From NCBI GenBank assembly GCA_020636405.1, contig JACJXW010000006.1, positions 248,001 through 312,000 on the forward strand: a stretch of 64,000 nucleotides of DNA, given 5' to 3'. This DNA is from Lewinellaceae bacterium. GTDB lineage: Bacteria; Bacteroidota; Bacteroidia; Chitinophagales; Saprospiraceae. This document shows, in pieces, positions 8,472 to 17,188 of this stretch (position 1 is the stretch's first letter; every line of letters begins with the position of its first letter). The notes under the pieces were generated by a model. That model worked only from the letters and a program-made list of their open reading frames with translations. It made no database searches and was not told the DNA's origin. The position numbers and the translations under genes were made by a program.

Positions 8472-9254
8472 CTACACCCGGATCACCCCCTCCATATACG
8501 TCACTGCCTTTCCCGCCAGGGCTACCCGTTCGCCCAACATGGTGCAGCGCACTTCCCCTCCGCGGCGGGAGATCTGCCGGGCAAGGAGTTCCTGTTTGCC
8601 GAGGCGCTCGGCCCAGTAGGGCGTCAGGGTCGTGTGGGCCGAGCCGGTCACCGGGTCTTCGTCGATGCCGGCGTTGGGGAAGAAACAGCGGGAGACGAAA
8701 TCTACGGAGTCGCTTGGGGCTGTGACGATGACGCCGCGTCCTTTCACCTGACGGAGAAGCCGAAAATCGGGGCTCAGTGCTTCGACTTCTGTTTCGGAGC
8801 CTAGCACCACAAGAAAGTCCTCCCGGCCGGCAAACACCTCGTGCGGGGTAACCTGCAGCGCCTCCGCCAGCACTTTAGGTGCAAGAGCAGGCTCCAGCAT
8901 ATCGGTAGGGAAGTCCATAATATAATGTCCCTCCTGGCAGGAAACGCTCAACAGGCCGCTTCGGGTGTGGAAATTGATACTGGGGTCCCGGTATCCCAAG
9001 TGTTGAAAGAGCACATGTGCGGTAGCCAGGGTGGCGTGCCCGCAGAGGTCGACTTCGATGGCAGGAGTGAACCAGCGCAAGTGGAAATCTTTTCCTTTGG
9101 GCACAAAAAAAGCGGTCTCCGAGAGGTTGTTCTCAGCGGCGATCGCCTGCAGGGTGGCGTCGGGCAGCCATTTGTCCAGCGGACAGACAGCTGCCGGGTT
9201 GCCCCGGAACAATTCGCTGGTGAAGGCGTCGGCCTGGTAGATGGGGATGTTCAT
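8472..9254 (-). CDS. PhzF-family isomerase/epimerase-like protein
   Basis: A 260-residue protein with the two-domain diaminopimelate-epimerase-like fold of the PhzF family. The opening QADAFTSELFRGNPAAV, the NNLSETAF motif containing the candidate catalytic E46, the DLCGHATLATAHVLF loop and the C-terminal DPVTGSAHTTL loop are all present. Most bacterial homologues are of unknown substrate and not tied to phenazines; no phenazine genes are nearby. It begins 10 bp after the stop of the short lipoprotein gene and probably belongs to a three-gene unit with that gene and the GH13-like gene. Confidence 0.85.
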   Translation of the reverse strand: MNIPIYQADAFTSELFRGNPAAVCPLDKWLPDATLQAIAAENNLSETAFFVPKGKDFHLRWFTPAIEVDLCGHATLATAHVLFQHLGYRDPSINFHTRSGLLSVSCQEGHYIMDFPTDMLEPALAPKVLAEALQVTPHEVFAGREDFLVVLGSETEVEALSPDFRLLRQVKGRGVIVTAPSDSVDFVSRCFFPNAGIDEDPVTGSAHTTLTPYWAERLGKQELLARQISRRGGEVRCTMLGERVALAGKAVTYMEGVIRV

Positions 9255-9264
9255 GGTTATTTTG

Positions 9265-9711
9265 TTATTTTGTTGGGGCTTCGCAGCGCCCGGAATTCCT
9301 TTGATTGCATAACGATCCGGCCGGCTCTTTTGTTAACGAAAAGGGCTCAATTGGTGAGACTTCCGCCCAGGGCAGAGGCGCGGGAAAACTGTTGCCGGCC
9401 GGGCTGCCTTCCATTTCGATGTTGGTGGATTTAACGTCGAAGCGTGGCGTTCTGGTCAGGGTTAGGGCAAGGCCTTCCAGTGCGCGCATGCGGCCGCGCC
9501 GGTCCTGCCCGATGCCTTCGCCGGTGATAAGTCCTTCCACTACGTTGTTGAACCCCTTGGAGGGTCGGCTGCGGTCGGCCAGTGCAATGGTTTGGAGGTG
9601 TTCCGGCATGAAGAGGTCCGCAGGCTGCAACATTTGCAGCTCAATAGTGGACGTACAGGAGGCCAGAAAAATGGATGTGAGTATCGAAACCAGGAATACC
9701 TGCTTTTTCAT
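9265..9711 (-). CDS. Short lipoprotein, probably a truncated DUF6340-like protein
   Basis: Starting at the ATG at 9711 the product is 148 residues with a signal peptide and lipobox LASC (Cys at 19). The mature N-terminus (LQPADLFMPEHLQTIALADRS, then GLITGEGIGQDR, TPRFDV and FPAPLPW) reads like the first third of the Bacteroidota DUF6340 lipoproteins as I remember them, which run to around 300 residues or more. After FPAPLPWAEV the frame continues only about 36 residues of different character (SLCNQRNSGRCEAPTK) and stops 10 bp before phzF. I infer loss of the 3' part by deletion or frameshift. It lies 49 bp after the GH13-like gene. Confidence 0.55.
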   Translation of the reverse strand: MKKQVFLVSILTSIFLASCTSTIELQMLQPADLFMPEHLQTIALADRSRPSKGFNNVVEGLITGEGIGQDRRGRMRALEGLALTLTRTPRFDVKSTNIEMEGSPAGNSFPAPLPWAEVSPIEPFSLTKEPAGSLCNQRNSGRCEAPTK

Positions 9712-9760
9712 GATATTGTCTTTTAGGCCTTTTCGTTTAAAGACATTGCTCCTCATGGGG

Positions 9761-11974
9761 TCATTGGCCCCAGGAATAAATCCGGCACTCTCCGGCTTCC
9801 AGCCGGCTGATCTGATATTGTTTGTCATTGAAGGGTAAGGTAGCGCGTTGCCCGCCTTCCTTGTGCGTTGAAAAATGGAGGTGGGGCGGCGGCAGTTTTT
9901 CCCTATCCCGTAGCCGCGGGATCTTGATGTTGACAGCTGCTTCGCTTCCATCCAGATTGACGACAAAAAGGAACCGTGGGTGGGGCGATTGGGTCCAGGC
10001 GATCACCCGGGTGGCGGCTGTGGCGTCGGGCGGCAGCAGCCAATGGGTGTCGGCGCTGACGATCTGTGGGAGAATCTGTTCGGCTGCCTGACGCAGGGCC
10101 GATAGCCGGTGGTAAAGCCTGGCGTTTTTACCGAAAACATAAGGCCCTCTGGTCGCCTTCTCGCCACTGCTGATGCGGAAGACGTAGAGCTTGGTATAGT
10201 GCTCGTTGGGCGCCGCGGTGGGGTGAGGGTCCCGGCATTCGAAACCGAGCGCCATATAACTGGGCATATCGGTGAGGAAAAGAGCGGTAAAGAGGCGGGC
10301 TTCATTGCCGGTGAGGTAGAACTCATCGAAGCGAGGGTCGTCCTTGTCACCGGTCATGATGGTGAAATTGGGTGCGAAACTCCTCGTTTTCAGGATGTCG
10401 AGGTACCAGCGGAAGTGCTGCATGAATTCCGGGCTGCCTGCCACCATGCTCTGCAGGTCGCCCAGGGTAGAGTCGGCATCGGCCTGCTCCAGGTGGTCTA
10501 CCTCATTGCCATAGGCAATAAAACCCGGGCCTACCAGGAAGGTCTCGGCAAAGTAGCCGAAGTAGGGTTTGGCTTTACGAATGTGAGCGCGCACTGCCTT
10601 ATGCAGGTCATAGTAGTTGTCCGCCTCTATAGGGACTCCTTCGGGCCGCATCTGGACGTGCGACATGTCGCCGCGCATAAAGTCGAAATTGTACTCCTGC
10701 TGGATCTGGTAGAAATGGCGGCAGGCATATTCCCATGTGGCCGGGCGGGGCCTGGAGAAGTCGATCTCCCAGTTCTTGTTATCGTTTAGCCGTTCGTACA
10801 GCTTGTAGCGGGCCAGTGGGCCGAACACACGGGACATCTTCTGCGGTTTGCTGATCTTATATTCCCTCCAGATGCGCCCTTCGTCATCCACTGTCCTGGA
10901 CTTTTCGCTGGTGTCCACCTCCAGCCCCCGGTAGGGCGGGCCCATCGTGGCGGGTACCGGCTCGAAACCATCCTTATAGAGCGATTGCACCAGCCAGCCC
11001 CGGCGCTGGGCGCGCCGTCCGTAGTCTGCAGGGCTGCCGAAGAGCAGTTCCAAACGGGCGGATTCGGGGTATTCTTCCGAGAAGAACGTCTCGGCGTCGG
11101 CAGGCAGGTCGATGCCATCCTGGGCGGGGCCCTGTTCTTTGAGGAAGCGAAACACCGCTAGTTCTACATCTTCGTGCAGGTTGGCACGGTGGCTGGTGAT
11201 CTTGTCGTCGCGCCGTTGCAACCACTCGAAATGCCGGGGGTTGCCGAGCACGATCTCGGAGTATCGGTCGGTATGGGGTATAACATCCATGCCCACGGTT
11301 CGGCCAGTGGCGTGCAGCAGGTTTACGACTACTTTGAGCTGCTTTTCAACTGTATCGAGTTGCGGATATTGTTCGTACAATTCCTGGCTGAAGAATTCCG
11401 GGTTGATGTTCCAACTGGCCATGCCGTAGAGGCTGGCCACCACCCCGGGCTCCCAAATGGGGAGCAGGTGGACCGACTGTTGCGCCTCCGGCACGGTGAG
11501 CATGTACTTGATAACATTCCAGAAATTCTGTATCGTCCGTACGTTGATGCCCACCATATTGGTGCGTTTGATCCAGTTGGTGGTGCGCAGGCCCGCCAGT
11601 GGGCTGGGGACGGCCTGCCGGGGGTCGAGGGCGTCCTGGATGAGCCCCCGGCCAAAGCGGCCGCTCAGGATCTGAAGGACTTTCGGAGTGGAGAACTCCA
11701 GGGCAAGTTCCGGTAACAGAAAAGGCAAAAAGGAAGCCCTGCCTTCCTGAAAGGCACTGGTGATGTTACCGGCATTGTCGTGCCAGTAGGATTTCAGGCT
11801 GGGGTAGTCCATAGGTATTGGCTTTGCCGGCAAGATAAGGAATCTCTGGGCTAAGTAAGCAGGCGTGTGGAAATGAAATTGAACGGTAAAAGCGGGTGTT
11901 ATCTCGGGCAGCGGGGGAAAGCCGAAGGATCTCTGTAACGCAAATGACAATTTCCCTTCCAGCTTCCCGCTCAT
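9761..11974 (-). CDS. GH13-like alpha-amylase-fold glycoside hydrolase (atypical)
   Basis: A 737-residue protein without signal peptide. Signs of an alpha-amylase barrel are GMDVIPHTDR (D230, H234; region I), FDFMRGDMSH (D436 as candidate nucleophile; region II) and GYFAETFLV (E477 as candidate acid; region III), with MTGDKDDPR as a possible region IV. A C-terminal beta domain (FLFVVNLDGSEAAVNIKIP) resembles the amylase domain C. Spacing between regions is larger than in common amylases, because of a roughly 150-residue insertion after region I, so I cannot assign a subfamily. An alternative start at 11812 (MDYPSLKSYW) would drop 54 residues; neither start has a clear ribosome site. It heads a unit with the short lipoprotein and PhzF genes. 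Confidence 0.6.
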   Translation of the reverse strand: MSGKLEGKLSFALQRSFGFPPLPEITPAFTVQFHFHTPAYLAQRFLILPAKPIPMDYPSLKSYWHDNAGNITSAFQEGRASFLPFLLPELALEFSTPKVLQILSGRFGRGLIQDALDPRQAVPSPLAGLRTTNWIKRTNMVGINVRTIQNFWNVIKYMLTVPEAQQSVHLLPIWEPGVVASLYGMASWNINPEFFSQELYEQYPQLDTVEKQLKVVVNLLHATGRTVGMDVIPHTDRYSEIVLGNPRHFEWLQRRDDKITSHRANLHEDVELAVFRFLKEQGPAQDGIDLPADAETFFSEEYPESARLELLFGSPADYGRRAQRRGWLVQSLYKDGFEPVPATMGPPYRGLEVDTSEKSRTVDDEGRIWREYKISKPQKMSRVFGPLARYKLYERLNDNKNWEIDFSRPRPATWEYACRHFYQIQQEYNFDFMRGDMSHVQMRPEGVPIEADNYYDLHKAVRAHIRKAKPYFGYFAETFLVGPGFIAYGNEVDHLEQADADSTLGDLQSMVAGSPEFMQHFRWYLDILKTRSFAPNFTIMTGDKDDPRFDEFYLTGNEARLFTALFLTDMPSYMALGFECRDPHPTAAPNEHYTKLYVFRISSGEKATRGPYVFGKNARLYHRLSALRQAAEQILPQIVSADTHWLLPPDATAATRVIAWTQSPHPRFLFVVNLDGSEAAVNIKIPRLRDREKLPPPHLHFSTHKEGGQRATLPFNDKQYQISRLEAGECRIYSWGQ

Positions 11975-12044
11975 ACGGCCAATGGTTTCAAATTCTCACC
12001 GGGAAAAAGTAAGTTGCGCAAAAGTAATTGCTTTGAAAAAAACC

Positions 12045-13685
12045 ATGCTCAGATTCCTGATACTTATATTCCCGATCTTCAGCGCTTTTGCCCTCTCCGC
12101 CCAGCAAACCCTCGGGCTGTTCCAAAACGACTCCCTGGCCTATAACGGCTATACCCTGCTGGCGCCCAACTCCAGTACCAACACCTACCTGCTGGACAAC
12201 TGTGGGGAGGTGGTGCACAGCTGGCCCAGCAACTACCGGCCGGGAAATGTAGCCTACCTTCTGGAGAACGGGCTTCTGCTGCGCACGGGCCGTATCAATA
12301 GTTCCTTCAACGCCGGCGGTTCCGGCGGGCGCATCGAGCTCATCGACTGGGACGGCAACCTGGTGTGGGGGTATAACTATTCTTCCTCCACCTTCCATCA
12401 ACACCACGATGTGGAATACCTGCCCAATGGCAACATCCTGCTCATCGCCTGGGAACTGCACTCCCGGGCAGAGGCCCTCGCAGCCGGCCGCAATCCGGCG
12501 CTCATCAGCAATAACGGCCTTTGGACGGAGCGAGTGGTGGAACTCCAACCAGTGGGCGCCGACCAGGCCAATGTCGTTTGGGAGTGGCGCTTGTGGGACC
12601 ACCTTATTCAGGATTTTGACCCTTCAAAGGACAACTATGGCGTGGTTGCTGGCCATCCGGAACGGGTGGACTTTAACTTCGAAACCGGATCAGCCAATAA
12701 CGTCGATTGGATACACCTGAATGCCGTGGATTACAACCCGGCCTTAGATCAGGTCGTACTCAGCTCCCGCACCCTCAGCGAGTTTTGGGTGATCGACCAC
12801 AGTACGACTACCGAAGAGGCTGCCGGGCAGAAGGGGGATCTCCTCTACCGTTGGGGCAACCCCCAGTCCTATCAACGCGGCAATAACGCAGATCAGGAAC
12901 TCTTTAACCAGCACGATGTACACTGGATCGAAGCGGGCCTGCCGGGCGCCGGCCGTTTCCTGGTCTTCAACAACGGGCTGGCTCGGCCGGACGGAAATTA
13001 TTCATCAGTGGATGTGGTAGAACCTCCTCTGGGGCCGGACGGGCAATACCTCCTGGAAGAAGGCCTGGCCTATGGCCCTGCTTTCCCGTTCTGGACCTAC
13101 CGGGCGCAGCCGCCCAATTCCTTTTTCTCCGCCAACATATCGGGCGCCCAGCGCCTGCCCAATGGCAACACGCTCATTTGTGAAGGACGGGAAGGGCGCC
13201 TGTTCGAAGTAGATGTCGAAGGGCGGATACACTGGGAGTACATCAACCCGGTGCGCTCGACCGGCCCGATGAGCCAGGGAATGAACCCCACCAATAATGA
13301 TGTCTTCCGGGCCTACCGCTATGCAACGGATTTTCCGGCTTTTGAAGGGAAAACCCTCGAACCGCAGGGGCCGTTGGAACTCAATCCTCTGCCTTCCGAT
13401 TGCGTGCTGTACGGCAATCCCGTATCTTCGGCCCAGGAGCCGGAAGTGCTTACCGGCCTGCGGCTGCTCGCCAATCCGGTGGCCGATGAACTGGTGGTGG
13501 AGAATGAAACGGGAGCGCGGCTGCAACTGGAAGTGTTTAACCTTGCCGGACAAAGGATCGTTCATGATCGGATGGAGCCAGGAACCTACCGGGTGTCTGC
13601 CGCTGAATGGCCAAAAGGTTTCTATCTGTTGCGTGTGAAAGAGCCCGGCTCCGGCCGTTCTTTTGTAAAGAAAGTCTTGAAGTGA
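12045..13685 (+). CDS. Secreted aryl-sulfotransferase-like propeller with T9SS tail, copy 1
   Basis: The ATG at 12045 gives 546 residues with a signal peptide (MLRFLILIFPIFSAFALSAQ); the upstream in-frame start adds a polar stretch and is less likely. The body matches bacterial aryl-sulfate sulfotransferase (ASST) propellers: NTYLLDNCGEVVHSW, HHDVEYLPNGNILLIAWE, WEWRLWDHLIQDFDPSKDNYG and a late HDVHW motif. The last 75 residues are a T9SS type A tail (LLANPVADELVVE...GFYLLRVKE...KKVLK). In characterised ASSTs a propeller His carries the sulfate; which His does so here is unclear. The paralogue follows after 32 bp. Sulfotransfer from phenolic sulfates is a family-based guess; many homologues are uncharacterised. 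Confidence 0.75.
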   Translation: MLRFLILIFPIFSAFALSAQQTLGLFQNDSLAYNGYTLLAPNSSTNTYLLDNCGEVVHSWPSNYRPGNVAYLLENGLLLRTGRINSSFNAGGSGGRIELIDWDGNLVWGYNYSSSTFHQHHDVEYLPNGNILLIAWELHSRAEALAAGRNPALISNNGLWTERVVELQPVGADQANVVWEWRLWDHLIQDFDPSKDNYGVVAGHPERVDFNFETGSANNVDWIHLNAVDYNPALDQVVLSSRTLSEFWVIDHSTTTEEAAGQKGDLLYRWGNPQSYQRGNNADQELFNQHDVHWIEAGLPGAGRFLVFNNGLARPDGNYSSVDVVEPPLGPDGQYLLEEGLAYGPAFPFWTYRAQPPNSFFSANISGAQRLPNGNTLICEGREGRLFEVDVEGRIHWEYINPVRSTGPMSQGMNPTNNDVFRAYRYATDFPAFEGKTLEPQGPLELNPLPSDCVLYGNPVSSAQEPEVLTGLRLLANPVADELVVENETGARLQLEVFNLAGQRIVHDRMEPGTYRVSAAEWPKGFYLLRVKEPGSGRSFVKKVLK

Positions 13686-13717
13686 CTGGGTTAACTGAAA
13701 TTTTAAACCATATTTCC

Positions 13718-15382
13718 ATGAAGCATTTTTTTACCCTTTTTCTACTCTTTCTGGCAGCCAGCCTGTCTGCTCAGGATACTCCTCACACCGTGGGGCTGTT
13801 GTCCTATAACCCCAACAAGGCCTTTGATGGTTACAACCTGATCTACCCCCACAACCAGCCCAACGTCTACCTGCTCAACAATTGCGGGGAGATCGTTCAT
13901 GTTTGGGAAGATGATCCCCAATGGCGGCCCGGCAACACGGCCTACCTCCTGGACAATGGCAACCTGGTGAAGACCAAGCGGCTGGCGGCTGTCACTAATG
14001 ACCCGATCTGGGCAGGGGGCGGCGGCGCGATCGTAGAGATCCGCGACTGGGACAACAACCTGCTCTGGTCCTTTGAACTGAACAACGAGCAGCAGCGCCT
14101 CCACCACGATATTGCCCTGACCGATGAAGGCACCATCCTGATGATCGTCTGGGAACTGAAAACTGAGGAAGAGGCCATTCAGGCCGGCCGTAACCCTGCG
14201 TTGCTTCCTGATGGAGAGTTCTGGCCGGACTATGTCCTTGAAGTTGACCCCGCCACCGATGAGATCGTCTGGGAATGGCACGTCTGGGACCACCTCATCC
14301 AGGATTTTGACCCCACGAAAGACAACTATGGCGTAGTGGCCGACCATCCGGGGCGGGTCGATATCAACTGGGATACCAGCGACGGCGATGCCGATTGGAT
14401 GCATACCAACGCTATTGACTTCCACGTCGATAACAACCAGGTTATTCTCAGCGTACCTACCTTCAATGAGGTCTGGATCATTGACCATTCCACCACTACT
14501 GAGCAGGCCGCCGGCAGCTTTGGCGGCTTTGGCGGCCGCGGCGGCGAACTGCTCTACCGATGGGGTAACCCGGCGGCCTACAAATCGGGCGCCACCGAAG
14601 ACCAAACGCTATTTTACCAGCACGACATCCACTGGGTGGATAATTTCCTGGATTTTTCAAATCCCTATTTCAATAAACTGGCTGTCTTCAACAACCGGGT
14701 GGGGGAGGACTATTCCACGGCTAACATTTTCGACCCCGGCTTCGACATGTACAAATGGCAGTACCCGATGAGCGGCCAGGTTTGGGGCCCCACCGGCTTC
14801 GACCTCACCATACAGCATCCGGAACCCACCATGATGTACTCTACCGGGCTGTCGAGTTTTCAGGTATTGCCCAACGGCAATTTTTTGATCTGCGTCGGGC
14901 GTTTCGGGTATGCTTTCGAGATCACCCCGGAAAACGAGATCGTCTGGGAATATAAGGTCCCCCTGAACGGCGGCGCCCGGGTTACCCAGGGAAACATCCT
15001 GGGGATGAACGATAACCTGACCTTCCGCATGGACCGCTACCCGGCCGATTATTCCGCCTTTGACGGCCGGAGCCTGAGCCGCCAGGGCTGGATCGAACTC
15101 GAGCCAGACTCTGCGTTCTGCGAGCAGATCCTGCCTGTCGGGGAACAATTCACCAGCTATGGCCTGAAGGTATATCCCAATCCTACCACCCAACAACTGG
15201 TGCTGGAATGGGAAGGCGGCATCTGGGCCGATTTTGAAGTGTTTGACCTTTGGGGGCGGCAGGTAACGCGCTTCCGGGCGACCGGCGGCCGGAAATACAT
15301 GGACATCTCGGGCTGGCGCGAAGGGGTTTATTTCGTGCGGGTCAACGGGATGGATGTACGAAAGGTGACGGTGGTGCGGTGA
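13718..15382 (+). CDS. Secreted aryl-sulfotransferase-like propeller with T9SS tail, copy 2
   Basis: The ATG at 13718 starts a 554-residue product with signal peptide MKHFFTLFLLFLAASLSAQ. It mirrors copy 1: NVYLLNNCGEIVHVW, LHHDIALTDEGTILMIVWE, WEWHVWDHLIQDFDPTKDNYG, HDIHWVDN, and a T9SS tail (LKVYPNPTTQQLVLEW...GVYFVRVNG). It differs by a Gly-rich FGGFGGRGG loop near residue 270. The 32-bp gap and same strand make a two-gene operon likely. Export through T9SS to the cell surface or medium is inferred from the tail. A duplicated pair may act on two substrates or be subunits. Confidence 0.75.
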   Translation: MKHFFTLFLLFLAASLSAQDTPHTVGLLSYNPNKAFDGYNLIYPHNQPNVYLLNNCGEIVHVWEDDPQWRPGNTAYLLDNGNLVKTKRLAAVTNDPIWAGGGGAIVEIRDWDNNLLWSFELNNEQQRLHHDIALTDEGTILMIVWELKTEEEAIQAGRNPALLPDGEFWPDYVLEVDPATDEIVWEWHVWDHLIQDFDPTKDNYGVVADHPGRVDINWDTSDGDADWMHTNAIDFHVDNNQVILSVPTFNEVWIIDHSTTTEQAAGSFGGFGGRGGELLYRWGNPAAYKSGATEDQTLFYQHDIHWVDNFLDFSNPYFNKLAVFNNRVGEDYSTANIFDPGFDMYKWQYPMSGQVWGPTGFDLTIQHPEPTMMYSTGLSSFQVLPNGNFLICVGRFGYAFEITPENEIVWEYKVPLNGGARVTQGNILGMNDNLTFRMDRYPADYSAFDGRSLSRQGWIELEPDSAFCEQILPVGEQFTSYGLKVYPNPTTQQLVLEWEGGIWADFEVFDLWGRQVTRFRATGGRKYMDISGWREGVYFVRVNGMDVRKVTVVR

Positions 15383-15517
15383 GAAAAATGAGCGGGGTAA
15401 TGGGCGAAGGTGTAAGTAAGCAGCTGGACAGAAGTATTTAAGTGATAATTCAAGCGCTAATGGAACAGGAGCGTAGCGACTGATGGAAGGAGATAGAATA
15501 ACCTAGCGCTTGAAGGC
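15383..15517. other. Left flank of the insertion sequence
   Basis: Non-coding DNA after the ASST-like pair. It holds an 11-bp perfect inverted repeat (TTCAAGCGCTA at 15449-15459, TAGCGCTTGAA at 15504-15514) whose right arm runs into the target duplication of the insertion sequence, so the element landed at the base of this hairpin. Confidence 0.6.
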
Positions 15518-15623
15518 GGGATTGTTCATTTAACTGTGTCAATTTTTTCAACCCTTTCTGGAGGGCGGGAATCCAAGGGTGACAACCCTACCCGTGTTTT
15601 CCACATTTCAATGGGCCCAAACT

Positions 15624-15649
15624 CCAAAAAATTATTCAAAATTTTTTGG
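15624..15649 (-). terminator. Hairpin inside the insertion sequence
   Basis: Perfect 10-bp inverted repeat CCAAAAAATT/AATTTTTTGG with a 6-nt loop, about 90 bp after the transposase stop. It may end the transposase transcript or block entry of outside transcription. Confidence 0.45.
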
Positions 15650-15737
15650 GGTTTTAGGCCTGTTGAAATTGTGGGAAACACCCTCCAGCAGGAACTTCTT
15701 TTCAATACAAGTGCTACTCCCGGCCCATCTCCGGGGA

Positions 15738-16982
15738 TCATTGCAGGTATTTTTCGTACTCCTTCCCGAAGCGTTTTCGCAAATCATTTTGAATGGCTTT
15801 CCAGTGGAAGGCGTTGCGTTTCCAGGATTTTTCGTTGTGCATGAGCGCCAAATATAACTGTTTCAACAAGGCGCGTTCGCTGGCCCAGGCGCCCTTGGTT
15901 TTGGTTACCTTGCGCAATATCCGATGGAGCGCTTCCACCGGATTAGTGGTGTAGATCATCCGACGGATGTGCTGGCCAAAATCCATGAAGGCCATTAATT
16001 CCGTCCAGGCGCCTTCCCAGGCAGGGCGAATATTGTCGTATTTCTTATCCCATTTTTGGCCAAAAACTTCCAGCGCTATGCGAGCATGGCTTTCGGTTGC
16101 TGCGGTGTACACTTTGCGCAAATCTGCACATACGGCTTTCAGGTCCTTATCTGCTACAAACCGGGTACTGGAGCGAACCATGTGGACGATACAGCGCTGC
16201 ACGATGGCGTTGGGGAAAACTGAATGAATGGCTTCCGAAAAACCTTCTAATCCATCCACGCAGGCGAATAAGACAGTCTCCACTCCTCGAGCCTGCAGGT
16301 CTTCCAGGACCCGTCCCCAGTGGCTGGCCCCTTCCGTGTCAAAGATATATAAGCCCAACACATCCCGTTGGCCATGCGCATCTACCCCATAAACCGTGTG
16401 GATGATCCGGCCCACAAAGCGGCCTTCATGCTTGGCCCGGAAATGGATCCCGTCCAGATAGAGGATCACATAGCAAGGCGAGAGGGGCCGTTGCTGCCAG
16501 GCCAATACCTGCTCCCATACCCGTTCGGTAATATTGCTGATCATGCCGGCGCTTAGTTCCACTCCATACAGCTGCCGCAACTGGTACCGAATATCATCTA
16601 CCGAATTGCCGCGGGCATACAGCCCAATGATGATGTCCTCCATCCCACTGGGCAAGGACCGCTCCCGTTTGCCGACCAGCAACGGTTCAAAGTCCCCTTC
16701 CCGATCCCGGGGCGTTTGGATCTTCAACTTCCCGGCCGTACTACGCACCTCTTTCGGGGTGTAGCCGTTGCGCCGATTTCCGTTGCCGGAGGCTTTCTCC
16801 TCCTCCTGGAAACTTTCCATCTCGCCGTCCAGCGAGGCATTGATCATCGTTTGCAGCATCTCACTAAAAATGCTGCCTTCCCCAAACAAGGGGCCACCGC
16901 TGTACAACTGTTGCTGAATGCGTTCCCGAATCTCCGGATCGGGAAACATCTCTTCGAGGGTTTTTGATTTTTTTCGTGCCAT
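15738..16982 (-). CDS. IS256-family (mutator-type) transposase
   Basis: A 414-residue DDE transposase of usual family length. The catalytic triad is visible as D177 in YLDGIHF, D243 in CVDGLEGF and E350 in TTNPVEALHR, with the family CxxH pair at C264/H267 (CIVHMVR) and the KTKGAWASERALLKQLYLAL helix after the Glu. The N-terminal 110 residues carry the DNA-binding part with the RNGYTPKEVRSTAGKL motif. The frame is undamaged. Ends and target duplication are described under the mobile element. Confidence 0.95.
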   Translation of the reverse strand: MARKKSKTLEEMFPDPEIRERIQQQLYSGGPLFGEGSIFSEMLQTMINASLDGEMESFQEEEKASGNGNRRNGYTPKEVRSTAGKLKIQTPRDREGDFEPLLVGKRERSLPSGMEDIIIGLYARGNSVDDIRYQLRQLYGVELSAGMISNITERVWEQVLAWQQRPLSPCYVILYLDGIHFRAKHEGRFVGRIIHTVYGVDAHGQRDVLGLYIFDTEGASHWGRVLEDLQARGVETVLFACVDGLEGFSEAIHSVFPNAIVQRCIVHMVRSSTRFVADKDLKAVCADLRKVYTAATESHARIALEVFGQKWDKKYDNIRPAWEGAWTELMAFMDFGQHIRRMIYTTNPVEALHRILRKVTKTKGAWASERALLKQLYLALMHNEKSWKRNAFHWKAIQNDLRKRFGKEYEKYLQ

Positions 16983-17047
16983 GAGCCAAAGTTGATGTTT
17001 TATTTAGAACTTTGACACAGTTATTTGAACAGTCTCTTGAAGGCCCT

Positions 17048-17080
17048 CTTTAAGCGGCAATTTTCCATTGCCGCTTAAAG
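17048..17080. terminator. Strong hairpin in tyrS/IS intergenic region
   Basis: Perfect 13-bp stem CTTTAAGCGGCAA / TTGCCGCTTAAAG with a 7-nt loop. It lies only 4 bp from the right target duplication and would, before the insertion, have stood between the convergent ASST-like and tyrS genes as a two-way terminator. Confidence 0.6.
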
Positions 17081-17188
17081 TTGAGCTCTTCAATTTTTGG
17101 TACGGGAGGCCGTGAACCTTCTTCCGTTGGCCGTCCGCCGAATAAAGTCTACTGTGCATTTACGCACTTTCACATCCCTACCAAAGCC

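Larger units (their letters stand above)
15510..17044 (-). mobile_element. Complete IS256-family insertion sequence with target duplication
   Basis: The element proper runs 15518-17036 (1519 bp). Its ends are imperfect inverted repeats of about 25 bp sharing the core TAACTGTGTCAA (left 15531-15542; right complement 17012-17023) and the outer TGTTCA block. Immediately outside are identical 8-bp direct repeats TTGAAGGC at 15510-15517 and 17037-17044, the target duplication length expected for IS256 elements. It carries one intact transposase gene on the minus strand and about 195 bp of non-coding DNA at the 3' side. Intact ends, frame and duplication point to a recent, probably active insertion between convergent genes. 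Confidence 0.92.

Noticed and set aside
8472..9254. PhzF as evidence of phenazine biosynthesis
   Set aside because: No other phenazine genes are present, and most PhzF homologues have other or unknown roles.
9712..9966. N-terminal extension of the short lipoprotein
   Set aside because: It overlaps the end of the GH13-like gene antisense-free but in another frame, and would bury the signal peptide 85 residues inside.
15536..15857. Plus-strand frames at the 3' side of the insertion sequence
   Set aside because: They run through the inverted repeat and hairpin and antisense to the transposase end; no family match.
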